Positions 33,008 through 41,721 are shown, numbered from the stretch's first letter. The stretch: DNA of 64,000 nucleotides from JADJWR01 sp964509545 (GCA_964509545.1 CAZDXQ010000003.1:99085-163084), one strand, 5' to 3'. Notes: a model not told the origin generated them from the sequence alone. Numbers and translations are program-made.

Positions 33008-33889
33008 TCACCTGCCGCCGCAGCACGATGGCGCGCAGCAGGACGCCTCGCTGCGCGCGGCCGCAGGGCGGGTCTTGGCGTCGCCGTCGGGCTTCACCGC
33101 CCGGATGAAGGCGCTGGCGAACTTGCCGTCGACTTGACTGGCCAGCGCCTCGACGTCGGCGCCCTGCCCGGCCAGCAGGTCGCGCGCGTCGGCCGCCGAA
33201 TAAACGCGGGTGACCTCGATCGCGGCGTTGTCGAAGCCGGCGGCAGCGAGCTTGTCGAGGTAGTCGCGGTCGGACAGCGCGCCGGCGACGCAGCCGGCCC
33301 ACAGTTCCATGCTGCGGCGGATGGCCGCCGGGACGTCGCCGCGCACGATCACGTCGGAGACGGCGAAGCGGCCGCCGGGCTTCAGCACGCGGAAGGCTTC
33401 GCGCAGCACGCGATCCTTGTCGCCGGACAGGTTGATCACGCAGTTGGAGATGATCACGTCGACCGAGTCGTCCGGTAGCGGGATGTTCTCGATCTCGCCC
33501 TTGAGAAAGTGCACGTTCGACAGCCCGCTCTTGCGCCTGTTCTCCTCGGCCAGCGCCAGCATCTCGTCGGTCATGTCCAGGCCGAAGGCCTTGCCGGTCG
33601 GCCCGACCCGGCGCGCCGAAAGCAGCACGTCGATGCCGCCGCCGGAGCCGAGGTCGAGCACGGTCTCGCCGGGCTTCAATTGCGCCAGCGCCGTCGGATT
33701 GCCGCAGCCCAGTGAGGCGGCGAGGGCGTCGGCCGGCACCTCGCCGCCCTGCTGCGCGTCGTACAGGTTGGCGGTGATCGGATCACAACTGGTCGCGCCG
33801 CCGCAGCAACCGCCGCCCTGGCCGACGCGCCGCGCCGCCTCGCCGTACTTCTCGCGCACGACGTCCTTGATGTTCGCTTCCGTGTTCAT
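33008..33889 (-). CDS. arsM: Arsenite S-adenosylmethionine methyltransferase
   Basis: Methylates As(III) using SAM, producing less toxic or volatile methylarsenicals. The 293-aa protein has the SAM loop VLDLGSGGGIDVLLSA and the three cysteines that bind arsenic: Cys62 (SLGCGNPTAL), Cys150 (ISNCVINLS) and Cys200 (WAGCVAGAL). A Cys-rich N-terminal stretch (GGGCCGG) and C-terminal tail (SCCAPSCCGGR) are further metal-ligand clusters. It lies 13 bp downstream of arsR in one operon. No arsenite efflux pump (arsB/acr3) or reductase is visible nearby. Confidence 0.93.
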   Translation of the reverse strand: MNTEANIKDVVREKYGEAARRVGQGGGCCGGATSCDPITANLYDAQQGGEVPADALAASLGCGNPTALAQLKPGETVLDLGSGGGIDVLLSARRVGPTGKAFGLDMTDEMLALAEENRRKSGLSNVHFLKGEIENIPLPDDSVDVIISNCVINLSGDKDRVLREAFRVLKPGGRFAVSDVIVRGDVPAAIRRSMELWAGCVAGALSDRDYLDKLAAAGFDNAAIEVTRVYSAADARDLLAGQGADVEALASQVDGKFASAFIRAVKPDGDAKTRPAAARSEASCCAPSCCGGR

Positions 33890-33902
33890 CGCGTTCTCCC
33901 GT

Positions 33903-34247
33903 TCACTTGCAGCAGACGATGCTGCGTGGCTCGATCACCTTGTTGCGGGTGCAGCACTCGGCGTAGAGAAAACCGAGCAACTGCTGCAGCGCTTCGGTAT
34001 TGGCCGAGTACCAGAGGAAGGTGCCTTCCCGGCGCACGTTCACCAGATCCTCGTTGCGCAGCTTTTCGAGGTGGTGCGACAGCGTCGAGTTGGCGATGCC
34101 GAGCTCGGCGGCGATGTCGCCGACGATCATCCCGTCAGGATGGGCGGCGAGCAGCAGGCGGACGATGCGCAGCCTCGGTTCGGTGCCCATCGCCGCCAGC
34201 ATGTCGGCAAAACGGGCAGTCTGCTCGGCTTCGTCCTTGCGTGGCAT
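33903..34247 (-). CDS. arsR: ArsR-family arsenic-responsive repressor
   Basis: A 114-aa winged-helix repressor. The recognition region is IAAELGIANSTLSHHLEKLR and the wing VNVRREGTFLWYSAN. The classical ELCVCDL sensor is absent; instead Cys98-Cys99 and Cys112-Cys113 lie near the C-terminus, as in the Acidithiobacillus ferrooxidans type whose As(III) site is C-terminal. It should repress its own arsR-arsM operon. ATG 34247 was chosen over longer frames because it starts the conserved helix (MPRKDEAEQTARFADML). The AT-rich DNA upstream carries a candidate operator. Confidence 0.9.
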   Translation of the reverse strand: MPRKDEAEQTARFADMLAAMGTEPRLRIVRLLLAAHPDGMIVGDIAAELGIANSTLSHHLEKLRNEDLVNVRREGTFLWYSANTEALQQLLGFLYAECCTRNKVIEPRSIVCCK

Positions 34248-34266
34248 TGCGGTCCATACCTTGAAT

Positions 34267-34280
34267 TTGTATTTGCACAA
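34267..34280. promoter_or_regulatory. Candidate ArsR operator
   Basis: Inverted repeat TTGT-ATTTGC-ACAA in an unusually AT-rich stretch (34261-34292) 20 bases upstream of the arsR ATG. It is placed where a repressor would block the promoter. No published half-site was matched exactly. Confidence 0.35.
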
Positions 34281-34324
34281 TAATCGAAATAATGGCGCGC
34301 CGTCAAGCCGCGCCGCGGCGCGCG

Positions 34325-34861
34325 CTATCGCCTGCGCCACGCCGCCTTCCGCCTCAGTTCATCGAACCGTTCGCGGCGCAGGCGCATGGGCTGGAACCAG
34401 GCACCCTCTCGCCCCACCAACGGGCCGAGAGCCTCGAAGCCGAAATGCCGGTACAGCCGCTGCTGGCGCGTGGTCGCCGAGACGATCAGCAGATCGAGCC
34501 CGCGCGCCAGGCACTCGGATTCGAGCAACTGCGCCAGGCCCGCCATCACCGCCGAGCCGCGCCATTGCCGCTCGACCGCGAGCAGGCGGACTTCTCCGGT
34601 GCGCCCGCCGGCCGGCAGGTAACTGTCGAGGTCCGGCAGTTTCTGGTCGAGCGAAAAAGGGCGTTGCGTGCGCAACGCCATCATGCCGACCAGCCGCGCG
34701 TCGACGAGGCAGATCAGGTACGTGTTCTGCGCGTGGAAGCGGTCGACGAGCCGGCGCTGCGCGTAGGCGGCGTGCTGCGGAATCTCCTCGACGAAGGTGC
34801 GGTAGTTCAGCCGATGGATCGCCTCGAACTCCGCTTCCGTATCCGCGATCTTGAACCGCAC
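34325..34861 (-). CDS. GNAT-fold acyltransferase
   Basis: A 178-aa GNAT protein: N-terminal FEAIHRLNYRTFVEEIP, central strand LICLVDARLVGMMAL, the acyl-CoA-binding region GEVRLLAVERQWRGSAVMAGL and a C-terminal LYRHFGFEALG. The N-terminal signature resembles acyl-carrier-using N-acyl amino acid synthases more than small-molecule acetyltransferases, but this is a weak hint. The start is GTG 34861 behind AGGGAG at 7-base spacing; the longer frame upstream overlaps the next gene's coding sequence. It follows the acetoacetate-CoA ligase gene by 53 bp, suggesting co-transcription. Confidence 0.75.
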   Translation of the reverse strand: MRFKIADTEAEFEAIHRLNYRTFVEEIPQHAAYAQRRLVDRFHAQNTYLICLVDARLVGMMALRTQRPFSLDQKLPDLDSYLPAGGRTGEVRLLAVERQWRGSAVMAGLAQLLESECLARGLDLLIVSATTRQQRLYRHFGFEALGPLVGREGAWFQPMRLRRERFDELRRKAAWRRR

Positions 34862-34914
34862 TCGTCTGCTCCCTGGACGGGCGAAATGCCGGCACAGACG
34901 GTGCCGGCGTTCGA

Positions 34915-36906
34915 CTACGCGCCCTTTTCGCGGGCCAAATGGCGCTGAGCAAACGCGCAGTACCACGGAAGGCAACCGGCGTTGGCCATCGCGTCCGGAT
35001 TGGCGACCTTTTCCAGCGGCTGGCCGAGCATCAGCTTCTTGATCGGCACTTCCATCTTCTTGCCCGACAGCGTGCGCGGCACCTCCGGAGCCTGAACGAT
35101 CTCGGTCGGCACATGGTGCGGCGACAGGCCGGCGCGGATCTTCTGCCTCAGCGTCGCGGTCAGCGCCTCGTCGAGCACGTGGCCTTCGCGCAGCACCACG
35201 AACAGCGTCATCCACGATCCGCGGCCGAGGTATTCCAGGTCGACGACCAGGCTGTCGAGCACCTCGGGCTGATCCTCGACCAGCCGGTACAACTCGCTGG
35301 TGCCCATGCGGATGCCGTGACGGTTGATCGTGGCGTCCGAGCGGCCGTAGATGATCGCGCCGCCGCGCGGCGTGATGCGCACCCAGTCGCCGTGGCGCCA
35401 GACGCCGGGGTAGACGTCGAAGTAGCTTTCGTTCAGTCGGCGGCCGTCGCTGTCGCCCCACAGGTAAAGCGGCATCGACGGCAGCGGCGCCGTGCAGACC
35501 AGTTCACCGACCTCATCGAGCAGCGGCCGGCCGGCGTCGTCGAACGCCTCGACCTTGGCGCCGAGACAGCGGCATTGCATTTCGCCCGCGTACACCGGCA
35601 GCGTCGGGTTGCCGCCGACGAAGGCGCCGGCGAAGTCGGTGCCGCCGGCAATCGGGTTGATCCACAGGTCGGCGCGCACCTGGCGAAGGATCCACTGGTA
35701 CGCCTCCGGCGGCAACGGCGAGCCGGTCGAGCCGAGCATCGCCAGCCGCGACAGGTCGGCGATGCGTGCCGGCTCGACGCCGGCCTTCATGCAGTTGCTG
35801 AAGAACGCGGCGCCGGCGCCGAAGGCAGTGACGCGTGCCGCGTCGACGAAGCGCCACAGGCGGCCGAAGTCGGGCCAGGCCGGGCTGCCATCAGCCAGCG
35901 CGATCGTTGCGCCGGCCAGCAGGCCGCCGACCTGCACGTTCCACATGATCCAGCCCGAACTCGAATACCAGTGGAAGATGTCGCCGGCGCGCAGGTTGCA
36001 GTGCAGGCCGAGCATCTTCAGGTGCTCGACGACGATGCCGCCGTGGCCATGCACGATCGGCTTCGGCAACCCGGTCGTGCCCGACGAGTAGACGACCCAC
36101 AGCGGGTGGTCGAAGGGCAGCGGTTCGATCTGCAGCGCGGCGGTCCGGCGCAGCAGGTCGTCCCAGCGATGCGCCGACGGCCCGCAGACCGCTGGCGGCG
36201 CCTCAGCGTCCGGTTGCGCGACGTGGATCCAGTGCCGCAGGCCGGGCAGGCCGGCGACGAGTTCGCGCACCGTTTCGCCACGGTCGTGGTGCCTGCCGCC
36301 ATGCCGATAGCCGGACACCGCCAGCAGCACCTTCGGCGCGATCTGGCGGAAACGGTCGAGCACCGCCACCGGCCCCATCTCCGGCGCACATACCGACCAG
36401 ATCGCACCGATGCTGGCCGTGGCGAGAAACGCGACGACTGTCTGCGGCACGTTGGGCAGGTAGGCGGCGACGCGGTCGCCCGGCTGCACGCCCAGATCAC
36501 GCAAGGCAGCGGCGACGCTGGCGACCTGCCGCTGCAGCTGCGTCCACGACAGTTCGGCCAGCGCCGCGTCTTCGCCCGCAAACCGGATCGCCGGCTGCTG
36601 CGCCGAGGCATGGCGGAACACCTGTTGCGCGTAGTTCAGCCGCGCGCCTTCGAACCAGCGCGCGCCGGGCATGCGCGCATCGGCCAGCACCGCCGTGACC
36701 GGCGAGTCCGAATGCAGGTCGAAGTAGTCCCAGATCGACTGCCAGAATTCAGGCAGGTGTTCGACCGACCACCGCCACAGAGCGTCATAGCCGTCGAAGC
36801 GCAGGCCGTGACGCACCGCCAGCCAGCGCCGGTAATCGGCGATGCGGCTTGCCGAGGCGAACTCGGCGCTCGGCCTCCACAGGGGCAGGGAACGCTGCAG
36901 ATTCAC
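34915..36906 (-). CDS. Acetoacetate--CoA ligase
   Basis: Converts acetoacetate, ATP and CoA to acetoacetyl-CoA, linking ketone bodies and polyhydroxybutyrate turnover to central metabolism. The 663-aa protein has the ACAS N-terminal domain (WRWSVEHLPEFWQSIWDYF), adenylation loop YSSGTTGLPKPIVH, GYRHGGRHHDR and GGTDFAGAFVGG motifs typical of acetoacetyl-CoA synthetases, and C-terminal TLSGKKMEVPIKKLM containing the catalytic, regulable Lys. Start is GTG 36906 or TTG 36933; neither has a strong ribosome site. A lysine-acetyltransferase gene of Pat type in this window could in principle regulate it. Confidence 0.9.
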   Translation of the reverse strand: MNLQRSLPLWRPSAEFASASRIADYRRWLAVRHGLRFDGYDALWRWSVEHLPEFWQSIWDYFDLHSDSPVTAVLADARMPGARWFEGARLNYAQQVFRHASAQQPAIRFAGEDAALAELSWTQLQRQVASVAAALRDLGVQPGDRVAAYLPNVPQTVVAFLATASIGAIWSVCAPEMGPVAVLDRFRQIAPKVLLAVSGYRHGGRHHDRGETVRELVAGLPGLRHWIHVAQPDAEAPPAVCGPSAHRWDDLLRRTAALQIEPLPFDHPLWVVYSSGTTGLPKPIVHGHGGIVVEHLKMLGLHCNLRAGDIFHWYSSSGWIMWNVQVGGLLAGATIALADGSPAWPDFGRLWRFVDAARVTAFGAGAAFFSNCMKAGVEPARIADLSRLAMLGSTGSPLPPEAYQWILRQVRADLWINPIAGGTDFAGAFVGGNPTLPVYAGEMQCRCLGAKVEAFDDAGRPLLDEVGELVCTAPLPSMPLYLWGDSDGRRLNESYFDVYPGVWRHGDWVRITPRGGAIIYGRSDATINRHGIRMGTSELYRLVEDQPEVLDSLVVDLEYLGRGSWMTLFVVLREGHVLDEALTATLRQKIRAGLSPHHVPTEIVQAPEVPRTLSGKKMEVPIKKLMLGQPLEKVANPDAMANAGCLPWYCAFAQRHLAREKGA

Positions 36907-37003
36907 GGGCCCAGCCGGTCGGCAACGGTGCAACCGAGCGCAGCTTCAGCCACGCCAGCACCGCCGCGCAGGTCGCCGGGCAAGCGCCGCGCCGGCAATC
37001 GGT

Positions 37004-37564
37004 TCAATCGGGCAGGCTGCCGTGCAGCGCCTCGAACTGCGGCCGCAACAGCGACATCTGCACCGCGCCGTAGAAGCGGCCGTCCCACCACAGCGAGTCG
37101 CGCTTGTGGCCTTCGCGCACGAAGCCGAGCTTTTCGTACGAACGGATCGCGCGCACGTTGAAGTCGTAGACCTCCAGTTCGACCCGATGCAGCAGCGGCC
37201 AGACCGTGAAGCCGTGGCGCAGCAGCACCGTCGCCTCGCCGCCAAGGCCGGCGCCGCGCGGCGCCCAGGTCGCCAGGTTGATCCGGTACGAGGCACAGCG
37301 GTTGTCCGGGTCGACGTGGCGCAGCACGACCTCGCCGCGGTAGGTCGGATCGCCGCGCAGGGCGATCACGTAGTCGAGCCGGTCTTCGGCATTTTCGACA
37401 CGCGCGCAGTGCGCGGCGATCATCTCGCGGGTGAAGCTGCCATGCGAGCCGGTCAGGCGCACCGCTTTCGCGTCCTGGATGCTTTCGTACATCGCCTCGG
37501 CATCGGCCGGGCCGAGGGCACGCAGCGCGACGCGCTCGCCTTGCAGCGGCGGTTTGTTCGGCAT
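37004..37564 (-). CDS. RimJ/RimL-type GNAT N-acetyltransferase
   Basis: A 186-aa GNAT with GERVALRALGPADAEAMYESI at the N-terminus, RINLATWAPRGAGLGGEATVL-like acetyl-CoA region and the family ending RSYEKLGFVREGHKRDSLW. Relatives acetylate ribosomal-protein N-termini, antibiotics or amino-acid derivatives; the substrate here is unknown. ATG 37564 follows GCGGAG; longer frames upstream have the composition of noncoding DNA. It is divergent from pcm. Quoted stretches are recognisable blocks separated by unquoted sequence. Confidence 0.85.
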   Translation of the reverse strand: MPNKPPLQGERVALRALGPADAEAMYESIQDAKAVRLTGSHGSFTREMIAAHCARVENAEDRLDYVIALRGDPTYRGEVVLRHVDPDNRCASYRINLATWAPRGAGLGGEATVLLRHGFTVWPLLHRVELEVYDFNVRAIRSYEKLGFVREGHKRDSLWWDGRFYGAVQMSLLRPQFEALHGSLPD

Positions 37565-37763
37565 CGGGGCTCCGCAATGTCGGCGCAGCGTGCAAGGCTG
37601 CAGTGGCGGCATCGTCGTCCGAGTATCCGCGCCCTGTCTGCGCGCAGCGCAGCAGCCATGCCGCGGCGGTCGCCTCCGCGCAGCTCGCGGCCGGCACGGC
37701 CTCGTCGCTGCGCGGCGCGCGGCGTAGCATGTTCGCATCGCTGACCGATCGCATGCCGAAGCC

Positions 37764-38444
37764 ATGGCAACCGACGTCGATTTCACGACCATGCGCCAGC
37801 AGATGCTGCTGGAGATCACCGCAAACACGATCTACTGCAGCGCGCAGATCGGCAAGGCGGCGCTGCAGCGGCGCGTGCTCGAGGCGATGGCCAGGGTCCC
37901 GCGGCACGAGTTCGTGCCGGTCGAGTTGCAGCAGTTTGCCTATCTGAACACGCCGCTGCCGATCGGTTTCGGCAAGACGATCTCGCAGCCGTTCATCGTC
38001 GCCCTGATGACCGACCTGCTCGACATCGCGCCGACCGACAAGGTGCTCGAGATCGGCACCGGGCTCGGCTATCAGGCCGCGATCCTCGCCGAACTGGCGG
38101 CACGCGTCTACACGGTCGAGTTGATCGATGATCTGGCCGCGCAGGGGAGGCAGCGGCTCGAGCGGCAGGGCTACGCGAATGTCGGGTTCAAGGTCGGCAA
38201 CGGCTGTCTCGGCTGGCCCGAGCACGCGCCCTTCGACAAGGTGATCGTCACCGCGGCGCCGGAGCTCATTCCGGCACCGCTGCTGTACCAGCTCAAAGCG
38301 GGCGGAAGGATGGTGGTCCCGGCAGGCCTGGCCGATGCGCAGCAACTGATGCTGGTCGAAAAGGACGCCGGCGGCAGGATCTCGACGAACAACATCCTGC
38401 CGGTGCGTTTCTCCCCGCTCGAGGAAAGCGAGCCCCTCGCCTGA
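37764..38444 (+). CDS. pcm: Protein-L-isoaspartate O-methyltransferase-family protein
   Basis: A 226-aa SAM methyltransferase of the PIMT family, which repairs isoaspartyl residues in aged proteins. Motif I VLEIGTGLGYQAAILAELA, N-terminal RVPRHEFVPVELQQFAYLN and the PIMT-specific GKTISQPFIVALM (active-site loop) are present. In canonical Pcm the loop reads GQTISQP; here G-K-T. The C-terminus (ILPVRFSPLEES) is close to the usual VRFVPL. It is encoded divergently from the RimJ/L-type gene and ends 70 bp from the convergent adenosine-specific kinase. Confidence 0.9.
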   Translation: MATDVDFTTMRQQMLLEITANTIYCSAQIGKAALQRRVLEAMARVPRHEFVPVELQQFAYLNTPLPIGFGKTISQPFIVALMTDLLDIAPTDKVLEIGTGLGYQAAILAELAARVYTVELIDDLAAQGRQRLERQGYANVGFKVGNGCLGWPEHAPFDKVIVTAAPELIPAPLLYQLKAGGRMVVPAGLADAQQLMLVEKDAGGRISTNNILPVRFSPLEESEPLA

Positions 38445-38514
38445 CGGCCGGGGGCCGACCGCCGTGGCAGGCTGGCCGGCCGCTGTCGCGTGTCGATGCA
38501 TGAGGCAGCCGGCC

Positions 38515-39000
38515 TCAGCCGAGCTTGTAGCCGAACCTGCGCAGCAGCTGCTTGCGCGCGCCGATGTCGGCCTCGGTCTCCACAGCCTTGCTGCTCGCTC
38601 CGTCGATGACGCCGAGGATGCCGCGCCCGCCGTCGTGCTCGGCGACGATGACCTGCACCGGGTTGGCCGTGGCGCAGAAGATGCCGCAGACCTCGGGCAG
38701 CGCCTTGATCGCGTTCAGGATGTTGATCGGGAAGCCGCCGCTGATGAAGACGATGAAGCAGTGGCCGCAGGCCAGCGCTGCAGCGTTGGTCTTCGCCAGT
38801 TCGGTCATCTCGCCATCGTTGCCGCTGTAGCGGACCAGCGCCGGGCCGCTTGCCTCGCAGAAGGCGATGCCGAACTTCATCTGCGGGACGGTCTGCACGA
38901 TCGCCTCGTGCAGATCCTCCACCGTCTTGATGAAGTGCGACTGGCCGAGGATGAAGTTCACCTCGTCGGGCTTCTCGATACGCACCGTCGTCAGTTCCAT
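38515..39000 (-). CDS. Adenosine-specific kinase family protein (PF04008)
   Basis: A 161-aa protein of the Adenosine_kin family, named from structural work on archaeal and thermophile members; physiological role in bacteria is unclear. Family blocks visible: DEVNFILGQSHFIKTVEDL, FGIAFCEASGPALVRYSG, FIVFISGGFPINILNAIK and CGIFCATANPVQVIVAE, ending GILGVIDGASS. ATG 39000 follows GGAGGCAGC. It is divergent from the small ParB-domain gene. Length equals the family norm. Confidence 0.88.
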   Translation of the reverse strand: MELTTVRIEKPDEVNFILGQSHFIKTVEDLHEAIVQTVPQMKFGIAFCEASGPALVRYSGNDGEMTELAKTNAAALACGHCFIVFISGGFPINILNAIKALPEVCGIFCATANPVQVIVAEHDGGRGILGVIDGASSKAVETEADIGARKQLLRRFGYKLG

Positions 39001-39251
39001 TACGCTGCCTCCGCCTTCGCTGGGACAACAAGAATAGGCCGGCTGCGCGTCGCCGGCGCGCAGTCGCGCCCGACGCACGAGGCCGAGGCAGGCCGCTGCC
39101 CTTCATACGGCCTCGTCATATCGACATGACGATCCGGTCCTCGGATTCGCGCGAACAGGGCATGCCAGCCGATCGCCAATGAGCGATCGCGCTGTCAAAT
39201 TACGGCATTGATCCCGACCGATCGGCTCCGTTCACGAATCTAGGAAGACGC

Positions 39252-39512
39252 ATGCGCCTGGAACAAATCCGCTGCACGGAGATCCGCCCCAACCCGCGCA
39301 ACGACGGCCCGCGGCCGCAGGAACTCGAAGCGCTGGCCGCCAACATCCGCCAGCATGGCGTGCTGCGACCGGTGCTGCTGCGGCGCACGCCGCGCGGCTA
39401 CGTGATCGTGCACGGCGAGCGCCGCTGGCGCGCAGCGCGCCTGGCCGGTCTCGAGGCCATTCCGGCCTACATGGTGCAGGAACTCGGGCAGCGCGACCCC
39501 ATCGGCGCGTAA
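39252..39512 (+). CDS. Stand-alone ParB N-terminal-domain protein
   Basis: An 86-aa protein that is essentially only the ParB/Srx nucleotide-binding fold: IRPNPRNDGPRPQELEALA, IRQHGVLRPVLLRR and box GERRWRAARLAGL. It lacks the helix-turn-helix and dimerisation domains of chromosomal ParB, and there is no parA nearby. ParB boxes bind CTP in full-length ParB; whether this mini-version does is unknown. The stop follows a C-terminus intact for the domain, so it is not an obvious truncation. GGAAGACGC precedes ATG 39252. Confidence 0.8.
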   Translation: MRLEQIRCTEIRPNPRNDGPRPQELEALAANIRQHGVLRPVLLRRTPRGYVIVHGERRWRAARLAGLEAIPAYMVQELGQRDPIGA

Positions 39513-39537
39513 GAGACGGCGGCGGCACTTCGGCCGG

Positions 39538-39942
39538 CTACTTCCATTCGAACAGCCTGGCGCTGGTGCTGCCCCTGCCATCGACTTCGTGTTCGTAAAC
39601 CAGGGCGACGCGGTTCAGCGGCGACCACTTCGGGTGCGAACTCTGCAGGTAGACCGCGCCGCGGTACGACACCGCGCCGTCGTTGCCGAAGCCACCCACG
39701 CCCTGGCCGACCCAGGTGGCCATCTCGCCGTCCTTGCCCATCATCACGCCCTGGCCCTCGCCGAACAGCGTCCCGTCCGGACGGACGGACGACCAGTAGG
39801 TGCCGAGTTCCGAGAACTCGACGCCGAGCAGCGTGCCGCGGGTCTGAAAGGACGTCTCCGTCTTCGCCGCGCCGTGTTCGATGCCGAGCACGCGCTGCGA
39901 CGTCACTCGACCTGACGTTTCACCGATCTTTTCGCCGAGCAT
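39538..39942 (-). CDS. Conserved hypothetical beta-rich protein
   Basis: A 134-aa protein with no function I can assign. It reads as alternating beta strands with many glycines (LGVEFSELGTYWSSVRPDG, GEGQGVMMGKDGEMATW, GAVSYRGAVYLQ) and a conserved Trp-Lys end, resembling a conserved single-domain family present in many proteobacteria. No signal peptide or membrane helix. ATG 39942 follows a perfect GGGAGGG ribosome site; the longer frame is not supported. It is convergent with the ParB-domain gene, 25 bp apart. Confidence 0.75.
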   Translation of the reverse strand: MLGEKIGETSGRVTSQRVLGIEHGAAKTETSFQTRGTLLGVEFSELGTYWSSVRPDGTLFGEGQGVMMGKDGEMATWVGQGVGGFGNDGAVSYRGAVYLQSSHPKWSPLNRVALVYEHEVDGRGSTSARLFEWK

Positions 39943-40145
39943 TTCGCCCTCCCGTTCCGGCGCCCGATGCGCCATCAAGGCCGGTCAGCTTAGGCCGCGG
40001 CCGCGGTTTCGCACCTCCGCGTTCACGCAGGCCTGTGCCAGCGCGACGGTTTCGATCACCCGTTTCCGGCCGGCGGGTGCGATGGCGGGCCGGGGCAGGC
40101 TCCCGCGAATGCGGCCGCCTGCTCTGGCTTGACGCGCCTGCAAAC

Positions 40146-40928
40146 TCAACCCGGCTGCCTTGAGCCGTCCGGGTTGGCGACGGCGGCGACGATCGCCTGC
40201 ATGCGCCGCCAGTGCGAGCCTTCCCAGTAGACGCGGCGGCAGTCGCGGCAGGCGGCAAAGCGCGCGTGCTGCTCGCGTACGGTCGGCGGCAGCAGCGCCG
40301 CGACCTCGGCCTTGTCCACAGGGCCCAGGTCGCCGTTGCAGACGAGACAGCGCGAGAACGGCCGCGCGCTGCGCGCGAGGTCGAGCCGCTCGAACAGTTC
40401 GACCAGTTGCGCCCGCGGCCGCAGCGCGTGCACGTAGCAGCCGTGGGTGATGCCGCGGCGCTTCAGCAGTTCGCGGTCGCGCGTCAGCACGATGCGGCCG
40501 TCGTCGACAGCCAGCCTTTCGATCTCGCCATCGTGCCAGGCGTTTCGGTACAGGGTGTCGAAGCCGGTCAGCCGCAGCAGCCGCGCCAGTCCGCCGAGGT
40601 GCGCGTCGGCGATGAATCGGGTCACGCGCAGCGGCCGCGCACGCACGCGCAGCAGCGGCGTGATGTCGAGGGCTTCGAACTTCGGGTAGACCGCGACCCG
40701 GTCGCCATCGCGCAGCAGGCGATCGAAGCCCGCCGACTCGCCGTTGACCAGTACCAGCTCCACCTCCGTATGCGGCACGCCGAGCGCCTCGATCATGTGC
40801 TTGGTCGTCGCCGCGCGCGCCAGTGGGGTGCTGAATTCGCGCCGCCGGCGCGACGGCGGCAGAAAATCGTTCAGCTCTTCGTAGAAGCGGAAGGTCGCGG
40901 CGGCAGGCCGAGGCGGCAGCCCACTCAT
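40146..40928 (-). CDS. Mut7-C RNase-domain protein with N-terminal ubiquitin-like domain
   Basis: A 260-aa two-domain protein. Residues ~1-90 form a ubiquitin/ThiS-like domain (FRFYEELNDFLPPSRR, VELVLVNGESAGFDRLLRDGD). Residues ~100-250 are the Mut7-C PIN-like domain with acidic sites in FIADAHLGGLARLLRLTG and LTRDRELLKRR, then a zinc ribbon CLVCNG...CRDCRR. Such fusions are proposed nucleases with a ubiquitin-like fold, with the biology untested. Its ATG overlaps the rhomboid stop by four bases, so the two are translationally coupled. Confidence 0.85.
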   Translation of the reverse strand: MSGLPPRPAAATFRFYEELNDFLPPSRRRREFSTPLARAATTKHMIEALGVPHTEVELVLVNGESAGFDRLLRDGDRVAVYPKFEALDITPLLRVRARPLRVTRFIADAHLGGLARLLRLTGFDTLYRNAWHDGEIERLAVDDGRIVLTRDRELLKRRGITHGCYVHALRPRAQLVELFERLDLARSARPFSRCLVCNGDLGPVDKAEVAALLPPTVREQHARFAACRDCRRVYWEGSHWRRMQAIVAAVANPDGSRQPG

Positions 40929-41611
40929 CGCCGCGGCTCCTCGTCGCTGCCATCGCCGAAGGCCGGCGTCTCTTCAGGCGGCGGCTCATCCTCCCACGCG
41001 TAGCGCTTGCGCGGCGGTATGTCGAGCCGGCGCAGCACAAGCGCCAGCAGCACGCCGATGGCCGCCGCCGACAGGTGCGTTTCCCACGACACTCCGGGCT
41101 GGATCGGCAGCACGCCCCACGCCAGCGAACCGTACATGAACACGACCAGCAGCGAAGCGGCAACGGCGCGCCGGTCGCGACGCAGCAGTCCGGCGACGAA
41201 GACATAACTGACCAGGCCGTAGACCAGTCCGCTGGCGCCGTAGTGCACCGAGCCGCGGCCGAAGATCCACACCAGCATGCCCGGCCCAAGGTAGATGGCC
41301 GGCAGCACGCGCAGCGTCGAATGCGGATAGAGAAAGAGCATCGAGCTGCCGACCACCGCCAGCGGCACGGAGTTGGCGATCAGATGCCCGAAGTCGCCGT
41401 GGACCAGCGGCGCGGCGACGATGCCGAGCAGCCCGGACCGTTCGCGTGGCCGCACCCCGAACGGCTGCGCGTCCAGATCGAGCCCCCAGTTCATCAGGTG
41501 GATCAGCCAAAGCAGCGCCACGAAGCCGAGCGACAGCCGCACGGACAGGCCGAGCAGTTCGCGCGAATGCGTGGAGTGGGTGTAGCGCGGATCGGGAACG
41601 TCGAAGTTCAT
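40925..41611 (-). CDS. Rhomboid-family intramembrane serine protease
   Basis: A 228-aa membrane protein with about six helices. Catalytic Ser lies in VHYGASGLVYG (GxSG) and catalytic His in SWETHLSAAAIG; the L1-like HGDFGHLIANSVPL block carries the His/Asn typical of rhomboids, so the enzyme looks active. It may cleave membrane substrates; none is known. The acidic, proline-rich C-tail is cytoplasmic. It is the first gene of the pair with Mut7-C (4-bp overlap) and is divergent from the E1-alpha gene. Confidence 0.88.
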   Translation of the reverse strand: MNFDVPDPRYTHSTHSRELLGLSVRLSLGFVALLWLIHLMNWGLDLDAQPFGVRPRERSGLLGIVAAPLVHGDFGHLIANSVPLAVVGSSMLFLYPHSTLRVLPAIYLGPGMLVWIFGRGSVHYGASGLVYGLVSYVFVAGLLRRDRRAVAASLLVVFMYGSLAWGVLPIQPGVSWETHLSAAAIGVLLALVLRRLDIPPRKRYAWEDEPPPEETPAFGDGSDEEPRR

Positions 41612-41721
41612 CGCGGCAGAGGATAGCGGCCGCGGCAGAGGCGCCGAGGTGGCGCGGCAGCCAGGACCACGCGCAGCGCACAGGCAGAATACGGCCCGGT
41701 CGGACCGCAGGGGATGTCGAG

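Noticed and set aside
39204..39220. TTGATCCCGACC as a possible FNR box upstream of the ParB-domain gene
   Set aside because: Only the left half matches; the right half differs at too many positions.
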